Shown: one piece after another, positions 33,101-41,322 of the stretch | How positions within the stretch are numbered: the first letter of the stretch is position 1 | Layout: every line of letters begins with the position of its first letter | Origin: a virus | Reading direction: 5' to 3' (one strand) | IMG/VR virus record: IMGVR_UViG_3300030090_007212 | Coordinates: 1-64,000 of that record | Length of the DNA stretch: 64,000 nt | The notes under the pieces: model-generated | Told to the model about the DNA's origin: nothing | What the model saw: only the letters and a program-made list of their open reading frames with translations | Databases searched by the model: none | Made by a program: the position numbers and the translations under genes

Positions 33101-33118
33101 ATGGGTACCATTACCCAT
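33101..33118. promoter_or_regulatory. Inverted repeat at the sigma-operon promoter
   Basis: ATGGGTA-CCAT-TACCCAT: 7-bp perfect arms with a 4-nt centre, starting 7 nt downstream of the TATATTTG element, near the expected transcription start. Candidate operator or 5' hairpin. Confidence 0.45.
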
Positions 33119-33124
33119 ATAATA

Positions 33125-33154
33125 CAAATATACAAAAAATTATTTGATTTGCAA
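33125..33154 (-). promoter_or_regulatory. Bacteroidetes-type promoter of the sigma operon
   Basis: Minus strand TTG (33152-33154), 19 nt, TATATTTG (33125-33132). Exact consensus and spacing. It lies just inside the 3' end of the SbcC-like gene. Confidence 0.72.
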
Positions 33155-35521
33155 TGTCGAAATGTCATTATTTTTTTCTATTGTGATAATTTTGTCAGCC
33201 CAATCTTGTGTTATAGGGTTGTGTGTTATCAATAAAATTATTTCGTACATCTTTTTTATTTTATCAAAAAATATTTTTACATAATCTAAGTTGATATTAG
33301 CAACTTTACCTAATACCTCATCAAAGACGATAATATTTGGTTTTGGTAACGTGGAAATTCTACCTAATACACATCTTAATGCTAAAGATGCTAATGTAGT
33401 CTCTAATCCAGAACCAGATTTTAATTTTTTAGTAACATTCTTTTTGATGATATTAAAGTCTACTTCATTCTTATCATTCATTTCCAATTCAATATCAAAA
33501 TCACATACTTCGTCTAATAAACGATTAAGTTCATAATTAATTATAGGTATAACTGAAGATAATACTAATTTAGAAATACCATTTTTACCAATCATTCTAT
33601 TATAGATCTCAAATATTTTAAGAACTTCTTCTTCTTTTAATATTTGCTCTATTATTTTTTGGTTTTCAATATTCTGGGTTTTTTTAGTTTTACTATCATT
33701 CTTAAAGTCTTGTATTTCAGTACGTAGATTATCTCTTTTATTATTTAATTTATCTAATAATTGATTATAACCCAATATTTTACTTTCAACATCCCTATTC
33801 TTCTCTATATATTCTATATTTCTTTGATAATTTTTTAATAAATTCATTTTTTCCTTAACATCCACTCTCAATCCTTCTATTTCTACTTCTGTTCTATCGC
33901 GAGTGAGTTCTAATTTATCCCTTAAATCAGATTTAGATTTTAAATCACTTTGTTTTTCTAATGACTTATTAATTTTTTCTAATGCTTTTAGTAATTTTTT
34001 TAGATTACTATTATATTCCTTTAATTTTCTTTTTTCTTCTTTTATTTCTTTAGTGTGATCAACATCCTCCAATGCTCTTTTACAAGTAGGACATATTTCT
34101 CCTTCCTCTAAATTCTTAATTAAATCTTCAATCCTCTCTATAGAATCCTCTTCTTTCCCTTTTTTAAGTAAAATATCTCTTTCTTCTCCCCTTATTTCTT
34201 CATGAATATCTTCATCATACTCTACTTTAACTAATTTTTTAATACCATCATTAACATCAGTTAACTCTTCCTTTATTTTAACCCCTTTTTCGGTTAAAAT
34301 ATCAATCTCATCTTGTAAAGTTTTAGGGTTAACATTTTTTATTTCATCATCAATAATATATTTTTCTGATAATAATACTTCTTTTTTCCGTTTAGCTTCT
34401 TCTATTTCTCCATCAACCCCCTTTAATTTTTTATTACTTTCTTTAATGGATAATTTATTCTCTTCTATTTTTGTAAGATTTTCCTCTATATCCAATTCTA
34501 ACTGTTTAGTATTAAAAATGTTTGATTTCATCTTACTTTTAAAATTAGACATCATTCCTTTATTGATATCTTCTTTCTTTTCAATTACTTCTAATCCAAT
34601 AAATTTAGTTAGTAATCTTCCTCTTTGGGTGGGTTTAGTTTCTAATAAATCTTCTAAATTTTTAGCAGTAGATACAATAGTTAACATAAAATCATCAAAG
34701 GTACCAATAGTATCGGAAATCAATTTATCAGTTTCTCTTCGTTGTTCACCTTCTAAATTTTCTTTACTTCCATCTACTAATAATCTATAAAAATTTAATT
34801 CTGAAGAAGTTTTATAATTACCTGTCTTTGTTTTTTTCCTAAATAATTTCCTTTCAATAATATATTCATCACCATCAATATTAATTTGACCACCAACCTC
34901 TACTTCATCTTTATCAGTAAATGTATTAAAGATTTCTCCTGCAGTATCCGTTTTAGTAGTTTTACCAAAAAATAAAAATAATAAAGAATCAATACTAAAA
35001 ATAGTTTTACCTCCTTGATTGGCAGGTAAAGAATTAACAACAGTTAACCCTTTCAAACTATCATATTGTATGGTATTATCTCCACCAAAAGATAAGAAAT
35101 TATCAATCCAAAGTTTACTAATAGACCATCTTCTATATCTAATATCTTCTTCACCTAAATTTACTAAAACATCATTAACTTTATCATCTAATCTACATAA
35201 TCTATCAAAATCCACATCTATACCATTCAGTTCAACCCATTGTGAAAACAATCTTCTTTGGTAGGCGGTATCCATAATATTATCTATCAATCCTTCAGTG
35301 ATATCTACTACTTTACCAGCACTATTTTTAAGAATAGGTATAAAATTTATTTTAATAGATGTTTTAGGTAACTCATATTTTTGAGAGAAATAAGTTTTAA
35401 CTCTATTAATTGTTTCTAATGTTCTATTTTCAGGATAATCTTGCCAATCTACCCTTATAAACCCATTTTTAGGAACATTAATTAATTTTTTAGTTTTAAT
35501 TGTATCCATAACACTTTCCAT
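33140..35521 (-). CDS. sbcC: SbcC/Rad50-like recombination ATPase (T4 gp46 type)
   Basis: 793 residues. Walker A (ANQGGKT) is near 165-171, after SISKLWIDNFLSFGG, the usual start of Rad50/gp46. Two long coiled-coil arms (about 300-650) flank a zinc hook CPTC at 477-480. Signature LKSGSGLETTLASLALR and Walker B IIVFDEVLG are near 700 and 735. With the SbcD-like nuclease it forms the complex that resects ends in phage recombination. An extra N-terminal domain of about 145 residues precedes the ATPase, which is not present in T4 gp46. A coiled-coil gene is inserted between it and sbcD. Confidence 0.92.
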   Translation of the reverse strand: MESVMDTIKTKKLINVPKNGFIRVDWQDYPENRTLETINRVKTYFSQKYELPKTSIKINFIPILKNSAGKVVDITEGLIDNIMDTAYQRRLFSQWVELNGIDVDFDRLCRLDDKVNDVLVNLGEEDIRYRRWSISKLWIDNFLSFGGDNTIQYDSLKGLTVVNSLPANQGGKTIFSIDSLLFLFFGKTTKTDTAGEIFNTFTDKDEVEVGGQINIDGDEYIIERKLFRKKTKTGNYKTSSELNFYRLLVDGSKENLEGEQRRETDKLISDTIGTFDDFMLTIVSTAKNLEDLLETKPTQRGRLLTKFIGLEVIEKKEDINKGMMSNFKSKMKSNIFNTKQLELDIEENLTKIEENKLSIKESNKKLKGVDGEIEEAKRKKEVLLSEKYIIDDEIKNVNPKTLQDEIDILTEKGVKIKEELTDVNDGIKKLVKVEYDEDIHEEIRGEERDILLKKGKEEDSIERIEDLIKNLEEGEICPTCKRALEDVDHTKEIKEEKRKLKEYNSNLKKLLKALEKINKSLEKQSDLKSKSDLRDKLELTRDRTEVEIEGLRVDVKEKMNLLKNYQRNIEYIEKNRDVESKILGYNQLLDKLNNKRDNLRTEIQDFKNDSKTKKTQNIENQKIIEQILKEEEVLKIFEIYNRMIGKNGISKLVLSSVIPIINYELNRLLDEVCDFDIELEMNDKNEVDFNIIKKNVTKKLKSGSGLETTLASLALRCVLGRISTLPKPNIIVFDEVLGKVANINLDYVKIFFDKIKKMYEIILLITHNPITQDWADKIITIEKNNDISTLQIK

Positions 35522-35527
35522 TTGTTA

Positions 35528-36184
35528 TTATTTTTTATCTTTTAAATTAGACCCCCAAAACCCTCCTTTTCCATCTTCGTCATAAATGTCTCTAATTGGT
35601 CTACCATCAGGGTGAGGTGCTTTATTTCTCAGTGACACTATTTCTTTTTCTAATTCTAGAATTTTATTATTTAATTCTTTTATCTTATTATCTTTTTTAT
35701 AATTCTTACCATTAGATTCTTTAACTTTTTCAATAGTCTTATCTTTTTCTTCCTTAACTATTCTAACATTTTCTTCTAATTTTCTTATAATAGAATCTTT
35801 ATTATTAATACTTTGGTTTTGAGTGGTTATATTTTCTTCTAATTTAATTATTTTTTCCCCTAATTCTTGAACTTGTGTATCATCGGTAATATAAGTTTCT
35901 TTTTCTACTATTATTTCTTTAATAACTTCTTTTTCTACTGGTATCTCCTTAATTACCTCTTTTATTATTTCGACAGGCACTTCCTTTTCTACAATAATTT
36001 CTTTTATCTTTTCTATAGGTACCTCCTTTTCCACTACTACTTCTTGAACAAAAGGTGCATTTCCATATTTAGTAATGTTAAAACCTTTTACTATTTGTTC
36101 CACAATAAAGGGATCAATATTTTCTATATTGTTGATTTCACAATACGCTTTTATTTCATCCCTTATTTTCTTTGGTACTCTCAT
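35528..36184 (-). CDS. Coiled-coil protein with VEKEVP repeats between sbcD and sbcC
   Basis: 218 residues. The first 45 residues include a helix of N-terminal type (RVPKKIRDEIKAYCEINNIEN). Residues about 48-100 are an irregular Val/Glu/Lys/Ile repeat (VVEKEVPIEKIKEIIVEKEVP...). Then coiled coil (EKIIKLEENITTQNQSINNK...), and a C-terminus with RPIRDIYDEDGKGGFWGSNLKDKK. Stop and ATG overlap with sbcD (ATG at 36184), so it is coupled. It may bridge or regulate the SbcCD-type complex (inference). Confidence 0.6.
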   Translation of the reverse strand: MRVPKKIRDEIKAYCEINNIENIDPFIVEQIVKGFNITKYGNAPFVQEVVVEKEVPIEKIKEIIVEKEVPVEIIKEVIKEIPVEKEVIKEIIVEKETYITDDTQVQELGEKIIKLEENITTQNQSINNKDSIIRKLEENVRIVKEEKDKTIEKVKESNGKNYKKDNKIKELNNKILELEKEIVSLRNKAPHPDGRPIRDIYDEDGKGGFWGSNLKDKK

Positions 36185-37002
36185 TATGCATTAGTCAAAT
36201 ATTCTTTACCATTGTCAATATCATCTAAAGAATTAATTTTAAAAACATAATACCCATAATCTGTATCTATATCATGTTCCGTATAATCTAAATGTTCTAC
36301 ATCCCAAATTAAATATCCATGTTCACTTACTCTCTCACCAAAATCTTGTTGTATGAAACTTCCACAATAAGTAATATTTATCCCTTTATGGACAAAATTT
36401 TGTCTATGATGAATATCACCCATTATTACTGCGTCACATCCCTCAAATTGTTGTAAATCTGCAGATTCTTCAAATTCAAAACCTACTGAAGTAATAGCAC
36501 CATTTACTGGTGCGTGAAATAATCCGATATACTTTTTATCATTCCCATATTCTTTACGAGCTTTATCAATATCTGGTTTAGCATTATGTTCAAAAATAGA
36601 ATAACTACACCACACAATATTATCATCTAAATAACACTTACAGTCAGTTAAATAAGAAACATATGGATTATTCATTATCTCAATAATAGGGGTTAGGGAA
36701 TCTAGTCTATCTTTATTATTTTCTAATAAATCGTGATTACCTGCAATTAAAATGGTTGGACATAGTTTAGTACACTCATTTAAAAACCACGCTACTAACA
36801 TAGTTAATTCATTAGATATAGTAATCTTTTGGTGAACAATATCCCCCGCAATCACTATTCTACATTCCTCAAAAGTTAATTTACTATCTTCCATATAAAA
36901 TTTAACTTCATTTAGGAATTTATGACACACTTCCTTACTTTCAGTATGTCTATTATAGGTACGGAAATGAAGATCCGCAATGTGAAATATTTTCTTAATC
37001 AT
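36184..37002 (-). CDS. sbcD: SbcD/Mre11-like nuclease (T4 gp47 type)
   Basis: 272 residues. All calcineurin-like metallophosphatase motifs are present: HIADLHF (D-x-H), AGDIV, AGNHD, HAPVN and MGDIHHRQN. This is the partner of the SbcC-like ATPase. A TATATTTA element ends only 4 nt upstream of the ATG with TTG 20 nt before it, so the transcript should begin at or next to the start codon. Confidence 0.93.
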   Translation of the reverse strand: MIKKIFHIADLHFRTYNRHTESKEVCHKFLNEVKFYMEDSKLTFEECRIVIAGDIVHQKITISNELTMLVAWFLNECTKLCPTILIAGNHDLLENNKDRLDSLTPIIEIMNNPYVSYLTDCKCYLDDNIVWCSYSIFEHNAKPDIDKARKEYGNDKKYIGLFHAPVNGAITSVGFEFEESADLQQFEGCDAVIMGDIHHRQNFVHKGINITYCGSFIQQDFGERVSEHGYLIWDVEHLDYTEHDIDTDYGYYVFKINSLDDIDNGKEYLTNA

Positions 37003-37006
37003 ATCT

Positions 37007-37037
37007 TAAATATAAAGGTTTTTTTCATAAAAGACAA
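37007..37037 (-). promoter_or_regulatory. Bacteroidetes-type promoter of sbcD
   Basis: Minus strand TTG (37035-37037), 20 nt, TATATTTA (37007-37014); 4 nt to the ATG at 37002, predicting a nearly leaderless mRNA. Confidence 0.65.
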
Positions 37038-37057
37038 TAAATCTTAATAATGACTTA

Positions 37058-37963
37058 TTAAGCTGCCACCAAAGTTTTCAACATATTGGTTACATGGTCA
37101 CTATAATCCGCACATTTAATAACTTTATAGTTAGGGTTGTTTTCATTAAACCAAACTAAATTACAACGTCCTATTTTTAAATTAGTATTTTTTTCTATAA
37201 TATGTTTGTAAATAGATAACTGTAGAGAGTAGGTATTAAACTCACAATCATCTAACATCCATAAACAATCTTTCATTTTATTTCCATAATCATCTTTCAT
37301 GTTTAATCGTGTATTGGTTTTCCAATCCCATATTTCTAATGTTCCATATCTTTCATTCCAAAATAATTGGTCTACCATACCACATAACATATAATCTTTA
37401 TCTCCCACTACTAATTCAGATTTAATAGGTATTAACTTACCTTTTTTCACTGTATCATTATAAAAATTATGAAAATACCCTTCCATAACATTATAAGTTT
37501 CTTCAATCTCTTCAAATTTTAACCCTTCGGGACTCACCAAAGGATAAGGCATAATCTTATTATTGAGATAATTTTCTATATAATCATGTAATGTATTACC
37601 TTCAAAAGTGGCATGGTGATTTTTATAATCCCATAATTTTTGTATATCTTCTTCAGTTACACATTCCGATTCTGGTTTGGGTTTGGAATAATCTGGCCTA
37701 CCATAAGGATCCTCTTCCATTGGATAAAAATTTTGTTTATGTGCATATCTATCCGCCATTGTTTTTGCCTTATAAAAATGACCTTGTTTTTCTGCCCATT
37801 TATCGGGTTTTTCCACATTAGATTCAAAATCTTTACTAAATTTATGTATAAAAGTAGTGCACGATATTGTTTTTTCTCCATCAATATAATACTTATGAGG
37901 TTCATCATAGTATTTTATGTTGTTAAAGACTGATAATTCTTTAATAATCTCCATTTTTCGCAT
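37058..37963 (-). CDS. PD-(D/E)XK exonuclease, RecB/Cas4-like
   Basis: 301 residues from MRKMEII at 37963; the frame is open to 38005 but would run into the promoter. Active site in order: GNTLHDYIENYL (motif with His), DQLFWNERYGTLEIWDWKTN (GxVDxxx...E-x-WDWK), and YSLQLSIYKHIIE (Q-xxx-Y). This is the layout of RecB/Cas4-type nucleases, often with an iron-sulphur or DNA-binding role in phage recombination. No iron-sulphur Cys set is clear. It neighbours sbcD, in keeping with phage replication-recombination. Confidence 0.8.
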   Translation of the reverse strand: MRKMEIIKELSVFNNIKYYDEPHKYYIDGEKTISCTTFIHKFSKDFESNVEKPDKWAEKQGHFYKAKTMADRYAHKQNFYPMEEDPYGRPDYSKPKPESECVTEEDIQKLWDYKNHHATFEGNTLHDYIENYLNNKIMPYPLVSPEGLKFEEIEETYNVMEGYFHNFYNDTVKKGKLIPIKSELVVGDKDYMLCGMVDQLFWNERYGTLEIWDWKTNTRLNMKDDYGNKMKDCLWMLDDCEFNTYSLQLSIYKHIIEKNTNLKIGRCNLVWFNENNPNYKVIKCADYSDHVTNMLKTLVAA

Positions 37964-37974
37964 ATTTATTAGTA

Positions 37975-38005
37975 TAAAGATAGGAAAAAAATCTGTAAAA
38001 AACAA
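37975..38005 (-). promoter_or_regulatory. Bacteroidetes-type promoter of the RecB-like nuclease
   Basis: Minus strand TTG (38003-38005), 20 nt, TATCTTTA (37975-37982), 11 nt upstream of ATG 37963. The divergent plus-strand gene starts at 38011, so its upstream region overlaps this promoter. Confidence 0.62.
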
Positions 38006-38010
38006 ATATT

Positions 38011-38544
38011 TTGAGTAAAATAATTAGAAAAGTAACTAATACTAAACCTTTTAATAAGTTCGAATTGGGAATATTAAAATGGATGTTTAAAACATTGGAG
38101 GGAGGAGCTCCTCGAGATATGGTGCGTAAACTAATGAATCAGGATTTTAAAAACATGTTTGGTTTATCAAAAGAAGAAGTAATGTATTTTATAGGCTTAT
38201 ATAACGAAAATTATACATCTGATGTGGTTTTTGAGGATATTGAAGAAGTAGTAGTTCCTTTAATGCGGGAATATGATGTAGAATATATGCAAGATGTAAG
38301 TGCCTATAGAAGTCTGGAACATAAAGTATGGGCGGCAGATGAAGACGATGCCTTAGATGCAATGGATTGGGATTTTGATTATAGTTATAAAGAAGACAGT
38401 AGTTTAACATATTATGTAGATGATTTTGTAGAAACCGGAGATTACCACGATGTTTTTGATCAAGCAGTACACCAATATAACCCCACTCCTCTTAATGAAA
38501 CTAAAATTATTATTAAAAAAATATTAAAGGAGTATGGAAAATAA
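38011..38544 (+). CDS. Hypothetical acidic protein
   Basis: 177 residues starting with TTG (MSKIIRKVTNTKPF); the next ATG (38081) would lose a conserved-looking N-terminus, so TTG is preferred. Central part is very acidic (EDDALDAMDWDFDYSYKED). The C-terminus, LNETKIIIKKILKEYGK, resembles the N-terminal tag of late proteins but at the other end. First gene of a three-gene plus-strand operon. Confidence 0.55.
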   Translation: MSKIIRKVTNTKPFNKFELGILKWMFKTLEGGAPRDMVRKLMNQDFKNMFGLSKEEVMYFIGLYNENYTSDVVFEDIEEVVVPLMREYDVEYMQDVSAYRSLEHKVWAADEDDALDAMDWDFDYSYKEDSSLTYYVDDFVETGDYHDVFDQAVHQYNPTPLNETKIIIKKILKEYGK

Positions 38545-39010
38545 ATTTACTATTAAATTTCTTAAATCTTTATTTAAAAATTTAAGTAAAGAATGGAATA
38601 GTAGTCGACAAATAGAAGACTTAGAATTCGATGCTTGGGAATTTGAACAATTTTTAGGGGTGTTAGAAAAAATCTATGGATTTACCAATCAAGATGAGAA
38701 AGATTGGATTTATGCGTGTTTCATTGAAAATTGGAAAAATCTTGCAGGAGATTTTGATGATTTAACTGAGGAAAATCTTATTATTCCACAATTAAAAGAA
38801 ATGGTAGCAATAGAAGATGAATGGTGGGACGCTAGAATTACTAACACTTATAAAACTAAGACTTATACTAATGCGATGTTTAGATCCGACATTTATAATG
38901 GTTTTGCAGATCCTGACACTGAAGATACACAGTGGATAGAAAGAACGGATAGTGAGATAGAAATAAATGAAGTAGAGCCTGAAGAAGTAACGGATAATGA
39001 AGAAAATTAA
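38534..39010 (+). CDS. Hypothetical protein
   Basis: 158 residues, acidic, Trp-rich, all soluble. Overlaps the preceding gene by 11 nt and the next by 14 nt, so the three are translationally coupled. The N-terminal half resembles that of 38011-38544 loosely in composition. Unknown. Confidence 0.55.
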   Translation: MENKFTIKFLKSLFKNLSKEWNSSRQIEDLEFDAWEFEQFLGVLEKIYGFTNQDEKDWIYACFIENWKNLAGDFDDLTEENLIIPQLKEMVAIEDEWWDARITNTYKTKTYTNAMFRSDIYNGFADPDTEDTQWIERTDSEIEINEVEPEEVTDNEEN

Positions 39011-39563
39011 AATAACCGAAAAACAATTTATTAAATTACAGGAAGACTTAGAATATTGGTCGGTTAGTGATGCATCTCCATCTAGTGATACCTATGAAAT
39101 GGGGGTAGATTTAAATGAATCGTTTGAAGATGTTGAAGATTATAAAAAAAAGTTTGAGGATGCGTATGAAAAATACCCACACACAAAAATTATTCCTTCG
39201 ATATTAAAATATTTAGATGGGATGATAACTATAGATATGATAGTACCATCAGATAAAAATTCCACAACATATACTGTTTATTTAGATGATGTAGAACCTA
39301 TCGAAAAAAACTATTGTTATGGGTGTAGTGGTACTTACCATTATCCAACAGGTACAAATGATTTATATACCGCAAGTCATATGGAGGATAACGATCAATA
39401 TGTTGGTGCAGTACACGAAACAATGTTAGAAATATTCGGTGGGGAATTATCAGATTGGGAATTTTATGATATAATACATAAATTTTTATTAGATAAAATA
39501 AAAAAACATATGGATAATGACGGTATAAATGCCTATCCAGAAGAACATGATATGGATTGGTAG
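38997..39563 (+). CDS. Late-type protein with candidate targeting peptide
   Basis: 188 residues. Begins MKKIKITEKQFIKLQED, the same pattern as MKVIVTESQF (12816). Acidic and Asp/Tyr-rich after that; a Cys pair YCYGCSG occurs near 106-112. Ends in TAG abutting the convergent stop of the QueF-like gene. Probably a late or virion protein. Confidence 0.55.
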   Translation: MKKIKITEKQFIKLQEDLEYWSVSDASPSSDTYEMGVDLNESFEDVEDYKKKFEDAYEKYPHTKIIPSILKYLDGMITIDMIVPSDKNSTTYTVYLDDVEPIEKNYCYGCSGTYHYPTGTNDLYTASHMEDNDQYVGAVHETMLEIFGGELSDWEFYDIIHKFLLDKIKKHMDNDGINAYPEEHDMDW

Positions 39564-39575
39564 TTACATTGTAAC
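39561..39575. other. Inverted repeat at convergent gene ends
   Basis: AGTTACA-T-TGTAACT lies exactly across the two abutting stop codons. No T-run follows, so it is not a standard terminator. It may still slow the two converging polymerases or be a binding site. Confidence 0.35.
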
Positions 39576-39989
39576 TTCCCAAATATCTTCCCCATTCCAA
39601 TCATTAAATTTTTCTTTTCCTCCTCTTACTTCCCAATCAGAATCAATGGTTAATTTAGAACTAATTCCACCTCTTGGATTACATACCATAACCATTCTCA
39701 ATCTATCCGGTTTATAAGTTTCCATTAAATGATCATAAAATAAATTGATTAATCTTTCATAAGAAACCACAATATTTCTTAATTGGAAGGAGTATTCCTT
39801 CAAAGATTTTAATTCAATTATTTTATCTTTAGGATAAAAAGTAAGATACATAGTTGCAAAATCAGGTTGTTTACTAACACCTAAAAATGTGAATTCAGGT
39901 ATCTTAATTTTAATCTCATATGCCCCATTACTAGGGTTAGGTAAAGACTTTAAAATTTTTTTATCGATTTTATCATATAAATTATCCAT
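39564..39989 (-). CDS. QueF-like T-fold protein lacking the catalytic cysteine
   Basis: 141 residues, the size of short QueF enzymes (preQ0 reductase). The T-fold signatures are clear: IPEFTFLG, QPDFATMY, ELKSLKEYSFQLRN, and NPRGGIS. In QueF the catalytic motif is SVCPITGQPDFA; here it reads FLGVSKQPDFA, one residue shorter and without the Cys that forms the thioimide. The following His of FHE is replaced (SYE), while Glu and the QPD Asp remain. So it should bind a pterin- or deazaguanine-like ligand but not act as a normal reductase. No queC/D/E genes are in the window. It overlaps its upstream neighbour by 8 nt. Confidence 0.82.
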   Translation of the reverse strand: MDNLYDKIDKKILKSLPNPSNGAYEIKIKIPEFTFLGVSKQPDFATMYLTFYPKDKIIELKSLKEYSFQLRNIVVSYERLINLFYDHLMETYKPDRLRMVMVCNPRGGISSKLTIDSDWEVRGGKEKFNDWNGEDIWEVTM

Positions 39990-40344
39990 TCTTTAACTTT
40001 TTAATTTTTTTATGGTTTTGAATAAGTATACCTGTCAATGTCAATAATAAACCTATAGAAAGGGTAGACAATTTTAATGATTGGTTATGATTATTTTCAC
40101 GATTTATGTGGGTAATACCATATTTTCCACTATACTGAGTATATGCAGAAGTTTTCATGGTGGTACCTATCGCACATATACTCATACCTGCACCTGTAAC
40201 CGCTAACCCATAATCTGGTTTAGGAGAATATCCTATATCTCTTATCGTAGGATTAGGATTACTTACCCCCGTAACATTAGGTAAGGTTTGCCCATAAGTT
40301 AATGAAATTAAAACAACAAAGAATAATGTGATTATAGTTTTCAT
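39982..40344 (-). CDS. Exported protein, unknown
   Basis: 120 residues: signal peptide MKTIITLFFVVLISLTYGQ, then an Asn/Pro-rich segment, a Gly-rich stretch with one hydrophobic helix (GLAVTGAGMSICAIGT), and a C-terminal membrane helix (LSIGLLLTLTGILI) followed by Lys. No family found. Its promoter ends 4 nt from the ATG, and it is coupled to the QueF-like gene. Confidence 0.55.
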   Translation of the reverse strand: MKTIITLFFVVLISLTYGQTLPNVTGVSNPNPTIRDIGYSPKPDYGLAVTGAGMSICAIGTTMKTSAYTQYSGKYGITHINRENNHNQSLKLSTLSIGLLLTLTGILIQNHKKIKKLKNG

Positions 40345-40348
40345 ATTC

Positions 40349-40379
40349 CAAAGATAGTAAAAATTTATGACTATAACAA
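40349..40379 (-). promoter_or_regulatory. Bacteroidetes-type promoter of the QueF-like operon
   Basis: Minus strand TTG (40377-40379), 20 nt, TATCTTTG (40349-40356): perfect -7 element, only 4 nt before ATG 40344. Confidence 0.72.
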
Positions 40380-41318
40380 ACTTTCTTTTATTTTTCTGGC
40401 GGTAGACAATAGTTTCACAACCCCATTACTACCTAACTTTTGGTGGACATCGGCGATATCAAATCTTTCAGGCATATAAACAATTAAAACTCTATTATGT
40501 AACTTAGTACTATTTAATTTTCTATATAAATTTATGGCATCTTTTTGTGCATCATGATCCAATACTATTATAACTTTACACTCCGCCCTATCTACTAATT
40601 TTTTAAATAATATATCATTTAATACCTTACCTAACATAGGAATACTATTAGGTATTGCAATATGATCAAATACCCCTTCTACTAAATAAATGTTAGAATC
40701 CCAATTTATTTTACCTTCATTAAAAACTATCTCCATTTTGGATACTTCGGGATTTTTATATTTTAATTTACTGTATCTATCGTAACTTCTTCCCAAATAA
40801 TAATTTATTTCATTTTCTTCATCATACGAGGGAAAAATAATTCTACCCCCATAATCTCCTGTAGTCGCATAACCTAAATTGTATTTTTCTATTAAATCTT
40901 TCCCAATATTTCTCTTCTTCAAATAGTGTATCGCCTTTTGATAATCTTCATTGGTGCGCTCAATAGTTAAAGGCATAAACTCTTTTGGTAATCCTTCTAT
41001 TATAGGTAAATCTTTAGTTTCAGTTGGTTTCTTTTCATTAGGGATAACTAAACGATATTGTTTTAAATGGGTATGATTACCATATTTCCTAATTAATTTA
41101 TTGATAGTTCCGTGTGTGCCATACGTTTCCGAACAAGCCCAACATTTATAGACATGATGGTTATAATTTACTTCTAAATTACCTTTACCATCTCCACAAT
41201 CTAATCCTTTTATAGTTGAACAAACAGGACAATCAAAAGATATTTGACTTTTATTGGAATAATGTTTTCTAGAATCTCCTAAAAAATCTTCTAATATTTC
41301 TACTATTAATTCTGACAC
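40371..41318 (-). CDS. dnaG: DnaG-type primase
   Basis: 315 residues with GTG start (no in-frame ATG). Zinc finger: CPVC (Cys30, Cys33) and CWAC (Cys59, Cys62). TOPRIM core: YLVEGVFDHIA (the conserved Glu) and IVLDHDAQ (DxD). Much shorter than bacterial DnaG and lacking the helicase-binding domain, like T4 gp61. It makes RNA primers for lagging-strand synthesis. A host-type promoter lies 4 nt upstream. Confidence 0.88.
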   Translation of the reverse strand: MSELIVEILEDFLGDSRKHYSNKSQISFDCPVCSTIKGLDCGDGKGNLEVNYNHHVYKCWACSETYGTHGTINKLIRKYGNHTHLKQYRLVIPNEKKPTETKDLPIIEGLPKEFMPLTIERTNEDYQKAIHYLKKRNIGKDLIEKYNLGYATTGDYGGRIIFPSYDEENEINYYLGRSYDRYSKLKYKNPEVSKMEIVFNEGKINWDSNIYLVEGVFDHIAIPNSIPMLGKVLNDILFKKLVDRAECKVIIVLDHDAQKDAINLYRKLNSTKLHNRVLIVYMPERFDIADVHQKLGSNGVVKLLSTARKIKESLL

Positions 41319-41322
41319 ATAG

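Noticed and set aside
35867-36250. Plus-strand Phe/Tyr-rich frame opposite the VEKEVP repeats
   Set aside because: It is the antisense reading of the Glu/Lys-rich coiled-coil gene.
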